The notes beneath the pieces are model-generated. The model was given only the letters and a program-made list of their open reading frames with translations. It was not told the DNA's origin and made no database searches. Below are positions 28,536 to 38,113 of a DNA stretch of 45,854 nucleotides, piece after piece (the first letter of the stretch is position 1; the number at the start of each line of letters is the position of its first letter). The stretch spans positions 127,729-173,582 of the forward strand of contig NZ_LGLN01000013.1 of NCBI RefSeq assembly GCF_001293775.1, written 5' to 3'. The translations under genes were made by a program, and so were the position numbers. This DNA is from Pseudomonas syringae pv. cilantro (GTDB lineage Bacteria; Pseudomonadota; Gammaproteobacteria; Pseudomonadales; Pseudomonadaceae).

Positions 28536-29363
28536 TCAGATCTCGAACTCTTCGATTGCACTCCTGCCTTTGCGAGCCAGTGCGTCCTGAATAAAACTGC
28601 GATGGCGCGCATACATACCAGTGTTGAGCACCAGGTTGTTTTCGCCTTTCCAGGTTTTTACGTTGGTGTCCTGCCATTCCCAGAACAGAACATTGGTGAC
28701 CTCGCTGTCGGCCTGAAAACTGACTGCACCCATGGACAGATTAACGGTGCCATCTTCCGACTCGACGCAGGACGCAATGCGAAAGCTGCCGCCACGGTGC
28801 ATTTTCGTCTGGCTCTCGAACAGGCGCAGCGGCTCTTTTTTGGCACTCAGGGCGGCAACGGCATCAGCGGCGACCTTGAGCATCAACAGCGAGGCAGGGC
28901 CTGGCAGTGCCGCAGCGGCGATAGCCGAACCGAGAATCTCGAGACCGACCTCGTCCATGGTGAAGCGTTGCTGCGTGGCACTGTACCGCGAGTAGTTCCA
29001 GTGAAAGGACAGCCAGCCCATCGCGGAGAGCACTTCATTGAATTTTTCGTACCACTGATCGCTATGGGTTTCAGCGTTGAACGCCTTGTTGGCGACCAGG
29101 GTCGCGAACAGAAAGGAGTCCATGACGTCGTCCTTGTTCAGTCGCGACACGCCCTCGGCAAAGGCGATCAGGCCGCTTGCGACTACGGCAGCTGTAGCGC
29201 CCTCATCACTTAAGGCTGCATCCGTCACATCGCCACCCACCAGACGCGACGGGGTATTGCGAGCGGCTGCGTAGGCTGCCAACGACGGGGAGCAGTCAGC
29301 CAGCTCACAAGCAGCGAGGTAATCAAGGTTATCGGTAGTGTTCATAGGGGTTTCCTGTTTCAT
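28536..29363 (-). CDS. Unknown protein, member 1 of a four-paralogue operon
   Basis: The 275-residue protein is the longest and first member. A hydrophobic/Ala-rich stretch (54-72) precedes the shared motif KDDVMDSFLFATLVANK (77-93), then W104 and MGW (115-117). The centre is Ala-rich and helical (138-172). The C-terminal part has GGSFRIASC (C199), VNLSMGAVSF, NVLFWEWQ, and LNTGMYARHRSFIQDALARK. ATGs at 29363 and 29345 both have AGGA-like sites; I took the first. Length and the position of the cysteine recall Evf, a palmitoylated virulence factor of Pectobacterium, but this is only a hint from memory. No function can be assigned. Confidence 0.8.
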   Translation of the reverse strand: MKQETPMNTTDNLDYLAACELADCSPSLAAYAAARNTPSRLVGGDVTDAALSDEGATAAVVASGLIAFAEGVSRLNKDDVMDSFLFATLVANKAFNAETHSDQWYEKFNEVLSAMGWLSFHWNYSRYSATQQRFTMDEVGLEILGSAIAAAALPGPASLLMLKVAADAVAALSAKKEPLRLFESQTKMHRGGSFRIASCVESEDGTVNLSMGAVSFQADSEVTNVLFWEWQDTNVKTWKGENNLVLNTGMYARHRSFIQDALARKGRSAIEEFEI

Positions 29364-29708
29364 TTCATTAGTCCTTTAATTCATGCGTCCCGATGGACAG
29401 GAACAAGACTAACGAAATAAAACGGACTGCTTGCCCACGCCCTGTGTCGATAAATGTCTGCGTCAAGTCGCCAGATTGCCGGTTGTTGCGAAGAAGCAAA
29501 ATATTGAACTGCACATGCTCCCCCGACAGTTCGGGCGCAAAAGAAGATTCCGCTGACAGACGACGAAACAAGCTACAGAGGGGGTAGCTCACAAGCGATC
29601 AATTCACACGATATGCAAGCCGTAAAATCGGCTTGCAGGAGCGCTTTCACGTGGGAATTTCGGCGATTTCCCACAAACGGACGCCCCCGGTATGACAAGC
29701 CGGCTGGC
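29364..29708. promoter_or_regulatory. 345-base region upstream of the four-paralogue operon
   Basis: No credible gene is seen. It lies between the cobJ stop and the first paralogue, both on minus, so it should hold the paralogue operon promoter and any cobJ terminator. The part at 29370-29540 is AT-richer than its surroundings by eye. I see no clear T-tract hairpin, operator or riboswitch. Confidence 0.4.
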
Positions 29709-31412
29709 TCAGGCTGTAGGCTTCTGACCATACCAGCGCGGCGTGTACACCCAATGGCCGCCGCTGTTGCGAGGAAACGTGCAGGTCAGCGATGAGCCGA
29801 TCAACACCATGGTCCGCATGTCTACCTGCTCCGGGGTCAGTTCGCCCAGCGTAATTACACGCAATGTCTGACCCGGACGACCGACGTCACGGCCCAATGT
29901 CACGGGGGTTTCGGGAAGCCGATGCTGACGAACGATCTCCAGCGCACGCCCCAGTTGCCACGGGCGGGAGCGGGAAATCGGATTGTAGAACGCCAGTGCC
30001 AGATCGGCCTGGCAGGCAAGGTCCAGGCGCTTTTCGATGATCTCCCACGGCTTGAGGTTGTCGGACAGCGACAGCACGCAGAAATCATGACCCAGCGGCG
30101 CACCGGCCTGAGCGGCGGTTGCCAGCGAGGCCGAGACGCCCGGCAGGATTTCCAGCTCGACTGCGTGCCAGAGCGGATTGTCGGACTCATGCAGCGCTTC
30201 GAGCACCGCCGAGGCCATGGCGAAGACGCCCGGATCACCGGACGACACGACCACCGCCGAGCGACCTTGCGCGGCCAGTTCGAAGGCATGGCGGGCGCGC
30301 AGCATTTCTTCGCGATTGTCGCTGCTGTGCAGCACTTGATCGGCGCGAAACGGCCCGGCCATGCGCACGTAGGTTTCGTAACCCAGTACGTCATGCGCGC
30401 GCGCCAGCTCGGCCTTGACTGCCGGCACCATCAGGTCTGCCGCGCCGGGGCCCAGGCCAACCACCGCAACGCGCCCACGGCCGCGACCGATCTGCTCTGC
30501 ATCCAGCGGCTGCTCGGCGACGGCAATCGTCATCTGGTTACCGATAGTGACGGAAGTCAGCGGCTGCGGCACAGCACTCGCAGCCATGTCGCTGGCAGAC
30601 CCGACCTTGACGAAGCGCACAGGAACGCCCAATTGCGCAGCCGCCTGATGCAGGTACGCGTTGGCCATCTGCTCTTCGCTGGCCAACAGACAGGCCAGGG
30701 ATTGTTCGGCAATGCGCGAATCATGCAAGGCCGAGCGAACCCGCGCCGCCGTTTCCTCAGTTATTTCACTGACGGCCACCAGCACGCTGCGCGGGTAGAT
30801 CAGCAATTCATTGGCTGAAGGCTCACGCACAGTGCAGCCGACGTGAATCGCCCATTCGGCCTGCGGGTCTTCGGGCAACTGCGCACCGACCAGCCAGGGG
30901 GCCGTGCCTTCGATGCGCACGTGCTCCCCGGAAAGCAGATCGGAGACGAAGCGTTTGCCGTGCTCCAGATCGTCGAGCACGTAGCCGCTCGGCGGGTTGA
31001 GCAGGCAGGTGCCAAAACGCAGTTCGCCGCTGGTGGTAATCGCCGGAGCGACGCCAAGCCCGGTCGCAATGCTGCGCGCCATGACATTGACCCCGCCCAG
31101 ACCGCCCAGCAGCGGCACCACGGCGCTGCCGTCTTCGGCCACGGCCAGCACCGGCGGCTCGGCGCCTTTTTCCAGCAGCAGCGGCGCCAGCGTGCGGATC
31201 ACGATGCCTGCAGCACACAGGGCAATGATCGGCGTGTCCTGTTGATACAAATGGCGCAGCGTCGCGCCAAACTCACGGTACGTGCAATCAGCGCCGCTCA
31301 CCCGCTCGGCAAGACCGTGGATCTGCGCGCCGGGAAACAACTGCTGAATGCGCCGCGCCGTAGCGAGGCTGCCATTGCCGAGAATGACGATGGCCGGAGT
31401 GTCGAAAGTCAT
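29709..31412 (-). CDS. cobJ: Fused CbiG-like / precorrin-3B C17-methyltransferase
   Basis: The 567-residue protein fuses two units. Residues 1 to about 310 resemble CbiG (cobalamin biosynthesis, including a CobE-like C-terminal part). Visible features are ILGNGSLATARRI, CAAGIVIRTLAPLL and LGGLGGVNVMAR. From about 315 it is a CobJ methyltransferase of the tetrapyrrole methylase family, with VAVVGLGPGAADLM, SSGDPGVFAMASAVLE and AFYNPISRSRPWQL. CobJ methylates C17 of precorrin-3B with ring contraction. Such fusions are known in Pseudomonas. The ATG at 31412 overlaps the cobI stop by 1 base; a GTG 12 bases upstream is possible. Last gene of the minus cob operon. Confidence 0.9.
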   Translation of the reverse strand: MTFDTPAIVILGNGSLATARRIQQLFPGAQIHGLAERVSGADCTYREFGATLRHLYQQDTPIIALCAAGIVIRTLAPLLLEKGAEPPVLAVAEDGSAVVPLLGGLGGVNVMARSIATGLGVAPAITTSGELRFGTCLLNPPSGYVLDDLEHGKRFVSDLLSGEHVRIEGTAPWLVGAQLPEDPQAEWAIHVGCTVREPSANELLIYPRSVLVAVSEITEETAARVRSALHDSRIAEQSLACLLASEEQMANAYLHQAAAQLGVPVRFVKVGSASDMAASAVPQPLTSVTIGNQMTIAVAEQPLDAEQIGRGRGRVAVVGLGPGAADLMVPAVKAELARAHDVLGYETYVRMAGPFRADQVLHSSDNREEMLRARHAFELAAQGRSAVVVSSGDPGVFAMASAVLEALHESDNPLWHAVELEILPGVSASLATAAQAGAPLGHDFCVLSLSDNLKPWEIIEKRLDLACQADLALAFYNPISRSRPWQLGRALEIVRQHRLPETPVTLGRDVGRPGQTLRVITLGELTPEQVDMRTMVLIGSSLTCTFPRNSGGHWVYTPRWYGQKPTA

Positions 31413-32146
31413 CAGCCTTGCCACCTGTCGCCGGGGACGATAATCAGCGAGAAATACGGCGAAGACATCGGATCGACCTGATCCAGCGGCACGATTTTCT
31501 GGTTGCTCATGGTCGCACGCTCCACGTACAGGGCGCGCCCGGCCATGCCCAGCTCGGTCAGCACTTCACGCACTTTGTGGAAGTTGCGACCCAGTTTCAT
31601 GATCACCGCTGCGTCGGCATCGGCCAGCTTGCGTTTCAGGTCTTCGTGGGACAACACGCCGGACAATACCGACAGGCTCTGGTTGCGATACACCAGCGGC
31701 GCGCCCAGCACCGAAGCGCCGCCTAGCATCGAGCAGACACCCGGAATCACTTCGGCATGGTAGCGCTCGGCCAGGCGATCGTGCAGGTACATGTAAGAGC
31801 CGTAGAAGAACGGGTCACCTTCACAGATCACCGCCACATCACGCCCGGCATCCAGATGCGCAGCCACTTGAAGGCTGGATTCGTCGTAGAAATCACTGAT
31901 GACTTTCTCGTAGGACAGCGCTGCAGGCAATGCTTCGGTGGTGACCGGGTAGACCAGCGGCATCAATGTCTGAACGTCCTGCAAGTGTGCCTCGATGATG
32001 CCGAACGCATTGCCTTTCTTGCCCTTGGCGACGAAATAGGCGACCACAGGCGACTCGCGCAGCAAGCGCAGGGCCTTGACGGTAATCAGCTCCGGGTCGC
32101 CGGGGCCGACGCCCAGGCCAATCAATCGACCGCGTGCCTGCATCAT
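31412..32146 (-). CDS. cobI: Precorrin-2 C20-methyltransferase
   Basis: The 244-residue SAM-dependent enzyme acts on precorrin-2 in the aerobic route. It has the tetrapyrrole methylase start [19 protein letters not shown], the [14 protein letters not shown] motif and the [17 protein letters not shown] segment. The start overlaps the cobH stop by 4 bases, and two consecutive ATG codons occur (32146 and 32143). Length is normal. Part of cobG-cobH-cobI-cobJ. Confidence 0.95.
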   Translation of the reverse strand: MMQARGRLIGLGVGPGDPELITVKALRLLRESPVVAYFVAKGKKGNAFGIIEAHLQDVQTLMPLVYPVTTEALPAALSYEKVISDFYDESSLQVAAHLDAGRDVAVICEGDPFFYGSYMYLHDRLAERYHAEVIPGVCSMLGGASVLGAPLVYRNQSLSVLSGVLSHEDLKRKLADADAAVIMKLGRNFHKVREVLTELGMAGRALYVERATMSNQKIVPLDQVDPMSSPYFSLIIVPGDRWQG

Positions 32147-32769
32147 TCGATCTCCGTGGCCAGTGCGTTGACTGCGGCGACCGCCATGGCGCTGCCGCCA
32201 CGACGCCCCTGCATGATCACGAACGGCACGCCGCGGCTGTCGGCAGCGAGCATGGCCTTGGATTCGGCAGCGCCGACAAAACCCACCGGAAAGCCGAGAA
32301 TCAGCGCAGGTTTTGGCGCACCCGCATCAAGCATTTCCAGCAGATAGAATAGCGCGGTCGGCGCGTTGCCGATCACCACGACACTGCCTTCCAGGTGCGG
32401 ACGCCACAGCTCCAGCGCCACGGCCGAGCGGGTGTTGCCCAGTTCCAGCGCCATTTCGCGCACGCCTTCGTCATGCAGTGTGCAGATGATCGGGTTGTTG
32501 GCAGGCAATCGGGTACGGGTGATGCCTTCGGAAACCATGCGTGCGTCGCACAGGATCGGCGCACCGGCGGCCAGGGCGTTGCGCCCGGCGGTACCTGCAC
32601 CCGGCGAGAAGCGCAGGTCTTCGATGACTTCGACCATCCCGCAGGCGTGGATCACGCGCACGGCGAGTTTTTCCAGGTCGGCAGGGATCGTGTCCAGGCG
32701 CGCTTCGGCGCGAATGATCGAGAAGGAATTGCGATATATCTCCTGACCATCGCGGATGTAATCAATCAT
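32143..32769 (-). CDS. cobH: Precorrin-8X methylmutase
   Basis: The 208-residue enzyme moves the C11 methyl group to C12, giving hydrogenobyrinate. The catalytic His is H41 in [14 protein letters not shown]. Other conserved blocks are VISEG-like [26 protein letters not shown] and [13 protein letters not shown]. It overlaps both neighbours by 4 bases, so the cob genes are translationally coupled. Complete and normal in length. Confidence 0.96.
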   Translation of the reverse strand: MIDYIRDGQEIYRNSFSIIRAEARLDTIPADLEKLAVRVIHACGMVEVIEDLRFSPGAGTAGRNALAAGAPILCDARMVSEGITRTRLPANNPIICTLHDEGVREMALELGNTRSAVALELWRPHLEGSVVVIGNAPTALFYLLEMLDAGAPKPALILGFPVGFVGAAESKAMLAADSRGVPFVIMQGRRGGSAMAVAAVNALATEIE

Positions 32770-34106
32770 GCCATGCTGCTCCGTGAGTCGGCGTTCAACT
32801 GCGCACCGACTGCTTCAATAGTAAGGTCACGCGCGCGCAGCACACCGAAACCGGGTTGGGCTGCGTCGCGAAAATAAAGGTCATAACGGCCGGGCGCCAC
32901 GGCCAGCAAGGTCACAGGCGCGACGTGAGCGGCGGCACAGGAACGCGCGCAACCGCTCAGATGCACAGGCTGACTGTCCGCCAGCCCGGCAGCCAGCTGC
33001 AGGGCATCAGCCTTGGTGTCGGCCAGCCCTTTGGCACAACCGGCAGAACCGGTACATGCCACGATCTGCGCCAGCGGCTGTTCGACCGAACAGATCAGGC
33101 CCGCCGCCTGCAAGTGCGCCATGGCCGCTGACGCGCGCGCGACCGGCACATTGGGCAACAACAGGCTTTGCCAGGGCGTCAGGCGTAGGGTGCCGTCGCC
33201 CTGATCGGCAGCCAGTTGCGCCACTGTAGCGAGCATGGACGCGGTCAGACGACCCAGCGGCACCACCGCGCCGACCGCAACCAGACCGGGCTGCGCTTGT
33301 GGATAAATGCCGATATGGCAATTGCTCTGAATGGCCGGACGCTGCCAGCCGATTACTGCGTCATCAACCCGCAACGTGCAGCCCAGCCGGCTGGAAAGCT
33401 GGCGCAGCAGCTCATCTGTGGATAACTCGACCAGCAAATGCCGCATCCGGGTGTGCTCCGGGCGGGCCAGGTCGAGAAACAGCTCCAGCAGCGCGACAAC
33501 CAACGCTTGCCCGGCGGCCACCGGCACGGCAGCCCATGGTCGATCATGGGCCGGACATCCCGCCAGGCCGAACGCCAGCCATACTTCACCGTCCAGCTTC
33601 AGTGCAGAAAGCCACACGTCATGCGGGTGTTCGAGCATGACCAGCGCTTCGCCCGCGTCCAGCGACAACGCGAACTTGGGCGACAATTCATGAAAACGCG
33701 GGTGGTTTTCCAGCGCCTCGAGAATCTGCGCCGCCAGCGGCCGGGCATCGAACAGCAGGTGCGGGTCCAGCCCGGCGGTCGGGCTGAGCATCAGGTTGCG
33801 CACATCGTCGCTGGCCGGATTGGCCGGACCAAGACCTGCGTTCATCAGGCTTTCGATCAGCCGCTCGTGCTCTGCACCGATGCCGCGAATCTGCAGATTG
33901 GCGCGATTGGTGGCTTCGATCACGCCCTGTGCATAAGTCTGCGCGGCCTTTGCCACTGCCGACGCCTGCACACTGGTAATGACGCCGCCCGCCAGTTTGA
34001 TCCGGCAGATCCCGCCGTCCAGCGCCGGGACGATACGCAGCAACCCCGGACAGGCCGAGGGGCGTGGCGTTGTCGACGATGTGCGAGCGGACTGCTGCTC
34101 GTTCAA
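32766..34106 (-). CDS. cobG: Precorrin-3B synthase
   Basis: The 446-residue iron-sulfur monooxygenase is related to sulfite and nitrite reductases and uses oxygen, marking an aerobic cobalamin pathway. Two ferredoxin-like half domains are followed by the cluster-binding cysteines ACTGSAGCAKG and SGCARSCAAAH near the C-terminus. The start is TTG at 34106, the only sensible one. It is the first gene of the minus cob operon and divergent from cobL across 135 bases. Confidence 0.93.
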   Translation of the reverse strand: MNEQQSARTSSTTPRPSACPGLLRIVPALDGGICRIKLAGGVITSVQASAVAKAAQTYAQGVIEATNRANLQIRGIGAEHERLIESLMNAGLGPANPASDDVRNLMLSPTAGLDPHLLFDARPLAAQILEALENHPRFHELSPKFALSLDAGEALVMLEHPHDVWLSALKLDGEVWLAFGLAGCPAHDRPWAAVPVAAGQALVVALLELFLDLARPEHTRMRHLLVELSTDELLRQLSSRLGCTLRVDDAVIGWQRPAIQSNCHIGIYPQAQPGLVAVGAVVPLGRLTASMLATVAQLAADQGDGTLRLTPWQSLLLPNVPVARASAAMAHLQAAGLICSVEQPLAQIVACTGSAGCAKGLADTKADALQLAAGLADSQPVHLSGCARSCAAAHVAPVTLLAVAPGRYDLYFRDAAQPGFGVLRARDLTIEAVGAQLNADSRSSMA

Positions 34107-34178
34107 TGGATCACCCGGTATGAACTGGCTGGAAACGTAAATGGATTAGAGCACTTGTACCCCGTTGGGCGCGGTATT

Positions 34179-34201
34179 ATGCCTGCTTTGTCCGCAGGCA
34201 T
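34179..34201. promoter_or_regulatory. Perfect hairpin in the cobG-cobL divergent region
   Basis: The stem ATGCCTGC / GCAGGCAT is perfect over 8 bp with a 7-base loop, 41 bases before cobL. It may be an operator or an mRNA hairpin. It does not resemble a cobalamin riboswitch: the conserved B12-box core is absent and the region is too short. Confidence 0.45.
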
Positions 34202-34241
34202 GAAAAGGCGCTCTGTCGGAAGTTCGAATTGAGGTATGTAC

Positions 34242-35444
34242 ATGTCGCCGTGGCTGACAGTGGTGGGAATCGGGGAAGACGGTTACAAAGGGCTGGGCAA
34301 GAATGCCCGGCACGCTCTGCTGCACGCTGATCAGGTGTTCGGCGGCCCGCGCCAGCTGGCGTTGTTGCCACCCTGCATCCGTGCCGAACGGCGTGCCTGG
34401 CCGAGCCCGTTCTCGCTGAACCCGGTGCTGGAACAGCGCGGTGCCGAGATCTGCGTACTGGCCAGCGGCGATCCGATGCTGTTCGGCGTCGGTGCCAGCC
34501 TGACCCGCGTGGTCGCCCTAGAAGAAATGCGCGTTCTGCCTGCGCCCTCCTCTTATTCACTGGCAGCGGCCCGGCTGGGCTGGCCGCTGCAAGAAGTCGT
34601 CACGTTGTCGGTGGTCGCTCGGCCCATGGCGGCGCTGAACGCTCATTTTCATCACGGCGTGCGCCTGCTGGTGCTGAGTAACGATGGCAGCAGCCCGGCG
34701 ATCATCGCGGGTCTGCTGCGTGATCGCGGCTTCGGTCCGAGCCGTATGACCGTGCTGGAGCATCTGGGCGGTGACGCCGAACGGCGTGTCGAGGGGCTGG
34801 CCGGCGAATGGGGCAATCCTGACATCGCCGCTCTAAACGTCGTCGCCATCGATTGTCGCGCCGACGCCAGCGCCCTTCGCCTGAGCACCCTGGCCGGTTT
34901 GCCGGACAGTACCTTCGAGCATGATGGTCAACTGACCAAGCGCGATGTTCGGGCCATCACCCTCGCCCGCCTTGCACCGTTGCCGGGCGAGCTGCTGTGG
35001 GATGTCGGCGCAGGCTGCGGCTCGATCGGCATCGAATGGATGCGTGCGCACCCGACCTGTCGCGCCATGGCCATCGAAGCCGACGAGGGTCGTCAGCAAC
35101 TGATCGAATTCAATCGCGACGCACTGGGTGTGCCCGGTCTGCAACTGGTTCGCGGCAGCGCGCCACAGGCGTTGAGCGGTCTGGAGCGTCCGGATGCGAT
35201 TTTCATCGGCGGTGGCGTCACGCGGATTGGCGTGCTGGAAACCTGCTGGGAGCAGCTGCGATCAGGCGGTCGCCTGGTCGCTAACGCGGTGACCCTGCAA
35301 AGCGAGGCCGCGTTGATGACCTGGCGCGAACGGCACGGCGGCGAACTGACCCGGATTCACGTCGCGCATGCCCAGCCTCTCGGCGAGTTCGACACCTGGC
35401 GCCAGGCCCTGCCGATCACCCTGCTGGACATGGTCAAACCCTGA
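34242..35444 (+). CDS. cobL: Precorrin-6Y C5,15-methyltransferase (CbiE-CbiT fusion)
   Basis: The 400-residue protein joins two methyltransferases. The N-terminal CbiE-like half (about 1-205) has [15 protein letters not shown] and [15 protein letters not shown]. The C-terminal CbiT-like half has [17 protein letters not shown] and FIGGGVT. It methylates C5 and C15 and decarboxylates the C12 acetate. The ATG at 34242 lies 7 bases after GAGG; an ATG two codons earlier is too close to that site. It shares one base with cbiD. Confidence 0.95.
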   Translation: MSPWLTVVGIGEDGYKGLGKNARHALLHADQVFGGPRQLALLPPCIRAERRAWPSPFSLNPVLEQRGAEICVLASGDPMLFGVGASLTRVVALEEMRVLPAPSSYSLAAARLGWPLQEVVTLSVVARPMAALNAHFHHGVRLLVLSNDGSSPAIIAGLLRDRGFGPSRMTVLEHLGGDAERRVEGLAGEWGNPDIAALNVVAIDCRADASALRLSTLAGLPDSTFEHDGQLTKRDVRAITLARLAPLPGELLWDVGAGCGSIGIEWMRAHPTCRAMAIEADEGRQQLIEFNRDALGVPGLQLVRGSAPQALSGLERPDAIFIGGGVTRIGVLETCWEQLRSGGRLVANAVTLQSEAALMTWRERHGGELTRIHVAHAQPLGEFDTWRQALPITLLDMVKP

Positions 35445-36556
35445 TGCGCGACGAAACCGCCGAACAGCCTGCTCCGCTGCGCAGTGGCCTGACCACCGGC
35501 AGTTGCGCGACCGCGACCAGCCTGGCGGCAGCGCGGCTGCTGCTCTGCGGACAGGTCAGCGACGCGGTGGACATCGTCTTGCCCAAGGGCAAGCAGGTGC
35601 AGATGCGCCTGGAGTTCTGCCGGGTTGTGGATAACTTTGCCGAGGCCGGAACGCTCAAGGATGCCGGCGACGACCCCGATGTCACCCACGGTGCACTGGT
35701 GTTTGCCCGCGTCAGGCTGGAAACGGCACCCGGCGTGCGTTTCATGGCAGGCCCCGGGGTCGGTAGCGTGACCCGGCCCGGTCTGGTGCTGGCAGTGGGC
35801 GAGCCGGCCATCAATCCGGTGCCGCGGCGCATGATGACCGAACATTTACTGCGGCTGGCGGACGAAGCAGGCTATCGCGGCGGTTTCGAGGTCACGATTG
35901 GTGTCGAAGGCGGCGAAGCGCTGGCACTCAAGACCATGAACCCGCGCCTCGGCATTCTCGGCGGGCTGTCGATACTCGGCACCAGCGGGATTGTCCGGCC
36001 GTTCTCATGCGCGGCTTACATCGCCTCGATTCATCAGGGCATCGATGTCGCGACCGTCAACGGCCACCGGCACATCGCCGCCTGCACCGGCAATGCCAGT
36101 GAAGACACCATGCGTCGCGTCTACAACATCCCGGATATCGCCCTGATCGAAATGGGCGACTTCGTCGGCGCTGTGCTCAAGCACCTGCGTAAAGTGCCTG
36201 TGGATACGTTGAGCCTGTGCGGTGGCTTCGGCAAGATCAGCAAACTGGCGGCCGGCCATATGGATCTGCATAGCCGCCATTCCAGCATCGACCTGCCGCA
36301 ATTGGCGCGTTGGGCGGCGCAGGTCGGCGCGGACGCTGCCTTGCAGCAACAGATCCTGCACGCCAATACCAGCCAGCAGGCGCTGGCGATGTGCGCTGCG
36401 GCGGGGGTGCCGCTGGGTGACGAAGTCTGTCGCCATGCGCTGGCGTTTGCCCGCAGCGTGGTGCCTGCACGGGTACGGGTCGAAGTGTTCGCGATCGATC
36501 GCCAGGGCGGCATCGTCGGTCAGGCGGGCGTTGCGTTATCGAAGGAACACATATGA
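35444..36556 (+). CDS. cbiD: Cobalt-precorrin-5B C1-methyltransferase type protein CbiD
   Basis: The 370-residue protein belongs to the CbiD family, which performs C1 methylation with ring contraction chemistry in the anaerobic pathway. The typical N-terminal [18 protein letters not shown] is present, as are [29 protein letters not shown] and [19 protein letters not shown]. Its presence beside cobG and cobH shows a mixed route: CobF, the usual aerobic C1 enzyme, is not seen here, and CbiD presumably replaces it. The ATG shares a base with the cobL stop. It overlaps cobK by 4 bases. Confidence 0.93.
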   Translation: MRDETAEQPAPLRSGLTTGSCATATSLAAARLLLCGQVSDAVDIVLPKGKQVQMRLEFCRVVDNFAEAGTLKDAGDDPDVTHGALVFARVRLETAPGVRFMAGPGVGSVTRPGLVLAVGEPAINPVPRRMMTEHLLRLADEAGYRGGFEVTIGVEGGEALALKTMNPRLGILGGLSILGTSGIVRPFSCAAYIASIHQGIDVATVNGHRHIAACTGNASEDTMRRVYNIPDIALIEMGDFVGAVLKHLRKVPVDTLSLCGGFGKISKLAAGHMDLHSRHSSIDLPQLARWAAQVGADAALQQQILHANTSQQALAMCAAAGVPLGDEVCRHALAFARSVVPARVRVEVFAIDRQGGIVGQAGVALSKEHI

Positions 36557-37290
36557 AACGAATTCTGCTGTTGGGCGGCATTACCGAAGCGCTGGCGATT
36601 GCACGCAGGCTTGGACCCGAGCACATCTACAGCCTGGCGGGCGTTGGCCGGGTACCAACCGATCTGACTTGCCAACTGAAAGTCGGCGGCTATGGCGGCG
36701 CAGAGGGCATGGCGCAGTACATTCGCGAACAGGGTATCGATCTGCTGCTGGATGCCACTCATCCGTATGCCGCGCAGATCAGCCACAATGCGGCGCTCGC
36801 GGCGCAGATGGCGGGCATCCCATGCTGGGCCTTGCGCCGCACAGTCTGGCAAGCCGGTCCGGATGATGACTGGCGTGAAGTGGCCGACTGGTCAGAACTG
36901 ATCACGGCGCTGGCCCCGTTCAAACGCCCGCTGTTCACCTTGGGTCGCGAGCCGTTGCAGCACTTGCATGAAATCCCGGCACAGCAGTTCTGGACACTGC
37001 GCGCGCTGGACAGCTACCCCGGCAATGAACGCTGCGAAGTCATCGGCGCACGCGGCCCGTTCTTTCTTGACGATGAACGCCGGTTGTTCGAACAACGCGC
37101 TATCGACGTCCTGATCAGCAAAAACAGCGGCAGCCGCTCCACCGAGCCCAAACTCGACGTCGCCCGCGAACGCGGCCTGCCCGTCCTGATCCTCAAACGC
37201 CCGCAGTTGCCTGAGGTGGACAGGATTTTGTGGAGCGTGGATGAGGTGCTTGGGGCGTTAAGGGACGGAGCTTTGAGACTCTCTCAGTAA
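36553..37290 (+). CDS. cobK: Precorrin-6A reductase
   Basis: The 245-residue enzyme reduces precorrin-6A to 6B with NADPH. Family features are [17 protein letters not shown] at the start, [28 protein letters not shown] and [15 protein letters not shown]. It overlaps the cbiD stop by 4 bases and ends the plus-strand cob operon. REP sequences follow. Confidence 0.95.
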   Translation: MKRILLLGGITEALAIARRLGPEHIYSLAGVGRVPTDLTCQLKVGGYGGAEGMAQYIREQGIDLLLDATHPYAAQISHNAALAAQMAGIPCWALRRTVWQAGPDDDWREVADWSELITALAPFKRPLFTLGREPLQHLHEIPAQQFWTLRALDSYPGNERCEVIGARGPFFLDDERRLFEQRAIDVLISKNSGSRSTEPKLDVARERGLPVLILKRPQLPEVDRILWSVDEVLGALRDGALRLSQ

Positions 37291-37376
37291 ATGTGTGAGT
37301 GACCGGGGCGGCGATCCGCACTGCTCGCGAATGCCCCGTAGGACGGCCGAAGGTTTATGCTGATGTGAGTCCGCTT

Positions 37377-37509
37377 TCGCGAGCAAGCTCGCTCCCACAG
37401 GGGCTATGTATCAAGTGGGAGTGAGCTTGCTCACGAAGAGGCCTGCATGGCCGCCGATGATTTATGCTCAACGTGCGTCCGCCTTCGCGAGCAAGCTCGC
37501 TCCCACAGG
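37377..37509. repeat. Cluster of three REP sequences
   Basis: Two direct copies of TCGCGAGCAAGCTCGCTCCC with CACAG following (37377-37400 and about 37485-37508) flank an inverted, slightly diverged copy GTGGGAGTGAGCTTGCTCAC (37415-37434). This is the common Pseudomonas REP. It sits at the 3' side of the RAYT gene, with which such elements coexist. Confidence 0.88.
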
Positions 37510-37519
37510 ATCGTTATTT

Positions 37520-37978
37520 TCAAAGCCATACAGCGTCCCATAAGGGATAATCGCGCACGCTTTTGACCAAGCCGGCGCGAACAGGATTGGCAACGATATA
37601 ACGGGCAAAACCCACAAGACTGTCTTCAGAGCGGACGTTGATGTCGTGGAATCCGCTTTGCCAAAACGGCCCACTGCAGCCCTTGGCTTTATTTATGGCG
37701 ATCGCGCTTTTCGATTTGACGCGCTGTACAATTCTGGATAACGAATGGCTATTCAACTGCAGCAGCCAGTGAATATGGTCGGGCATGACGACCCATGCGA
37801 GTGAATTGGCCAGTTGCCGCTCCTGGACTTGCCTAAGTTCATCAACGAGCAGCCGACCCATGCGCCAATCGGAAAAAACAGGATTTCTCTCGAATGTTTT
37901 TGCAGTAACCAGATAAATTTGGCCCGCCCCGGAGATCCGCCCTATACGCAAGCGATGTGACTGCGCCCTTTCGTTCAT
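37520..37978 (-). CDS. REP-associated tyrosine transposase (RAYT)
   Basis: The 152-residue protein is a Y1 HUH-type transposase of the IS200/IS605-related RAYT group, thought to mobilise REP sequences. The metal-binding HxH is H68 and H70 in MPDHIHWLLQL. The catalytic Tyr is Y127 in ARYIVANPVRAGLV, and GPFWQSGFHD is a family hallmark. I chose the ATG at 37978, which leaves AAGG 8 bases upstream; the ATG at 37984 is too close to it. The catalytic residues are intact. It is likely a domesticated single-copy gene rather than an active insertion sequence. Confidence 0.9.
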   Translation of the reverse strand: MNERAQSHRLRIGRISGAGQIYLVTAKTFERNPVFSDWRMGRLLVDELRQVQERQLANSLAWVVMPDHIHWLLQLNSHSLSRIVQRVKSKSAIAINKAKGCSGPFWQSGFHDINVRSEDSLVGFARYIVANPVRAGLVKSVRDYPLWDAVWL

Positions 37979-38113
37979 ACCCATTACCTTATGGCGGCGT
38001 GTTTAGGAACGACTCTATAAAACCAGCACACTCGGTGGGGCTTAAAGGTTTACCTGAGTGTTTCGGATGTTCAACCGAGCTACCCTTCACTCATTTTCCC
38101 GGAGAATCCCCCC

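Noticed and set aside
28446..29213. A 255-codon plus-strand open frame opposite the first unknown paralogue
   Set aside because: It starts inside another gene, has no family features, and runs against four consistent minus-strand genes with good ribosome binding sites.
34107..34241. Cobalamin riboswitch before cobL or cobG
   Set aside because: The interval is short and lacks the B12-box core; only a simple hairpin is visible.
37290..37520. CRISPR array near 37.4 kb
   Set aside because: The repeats are REP sequences in mixed orientation with unequal spacing; no cas gene is near.
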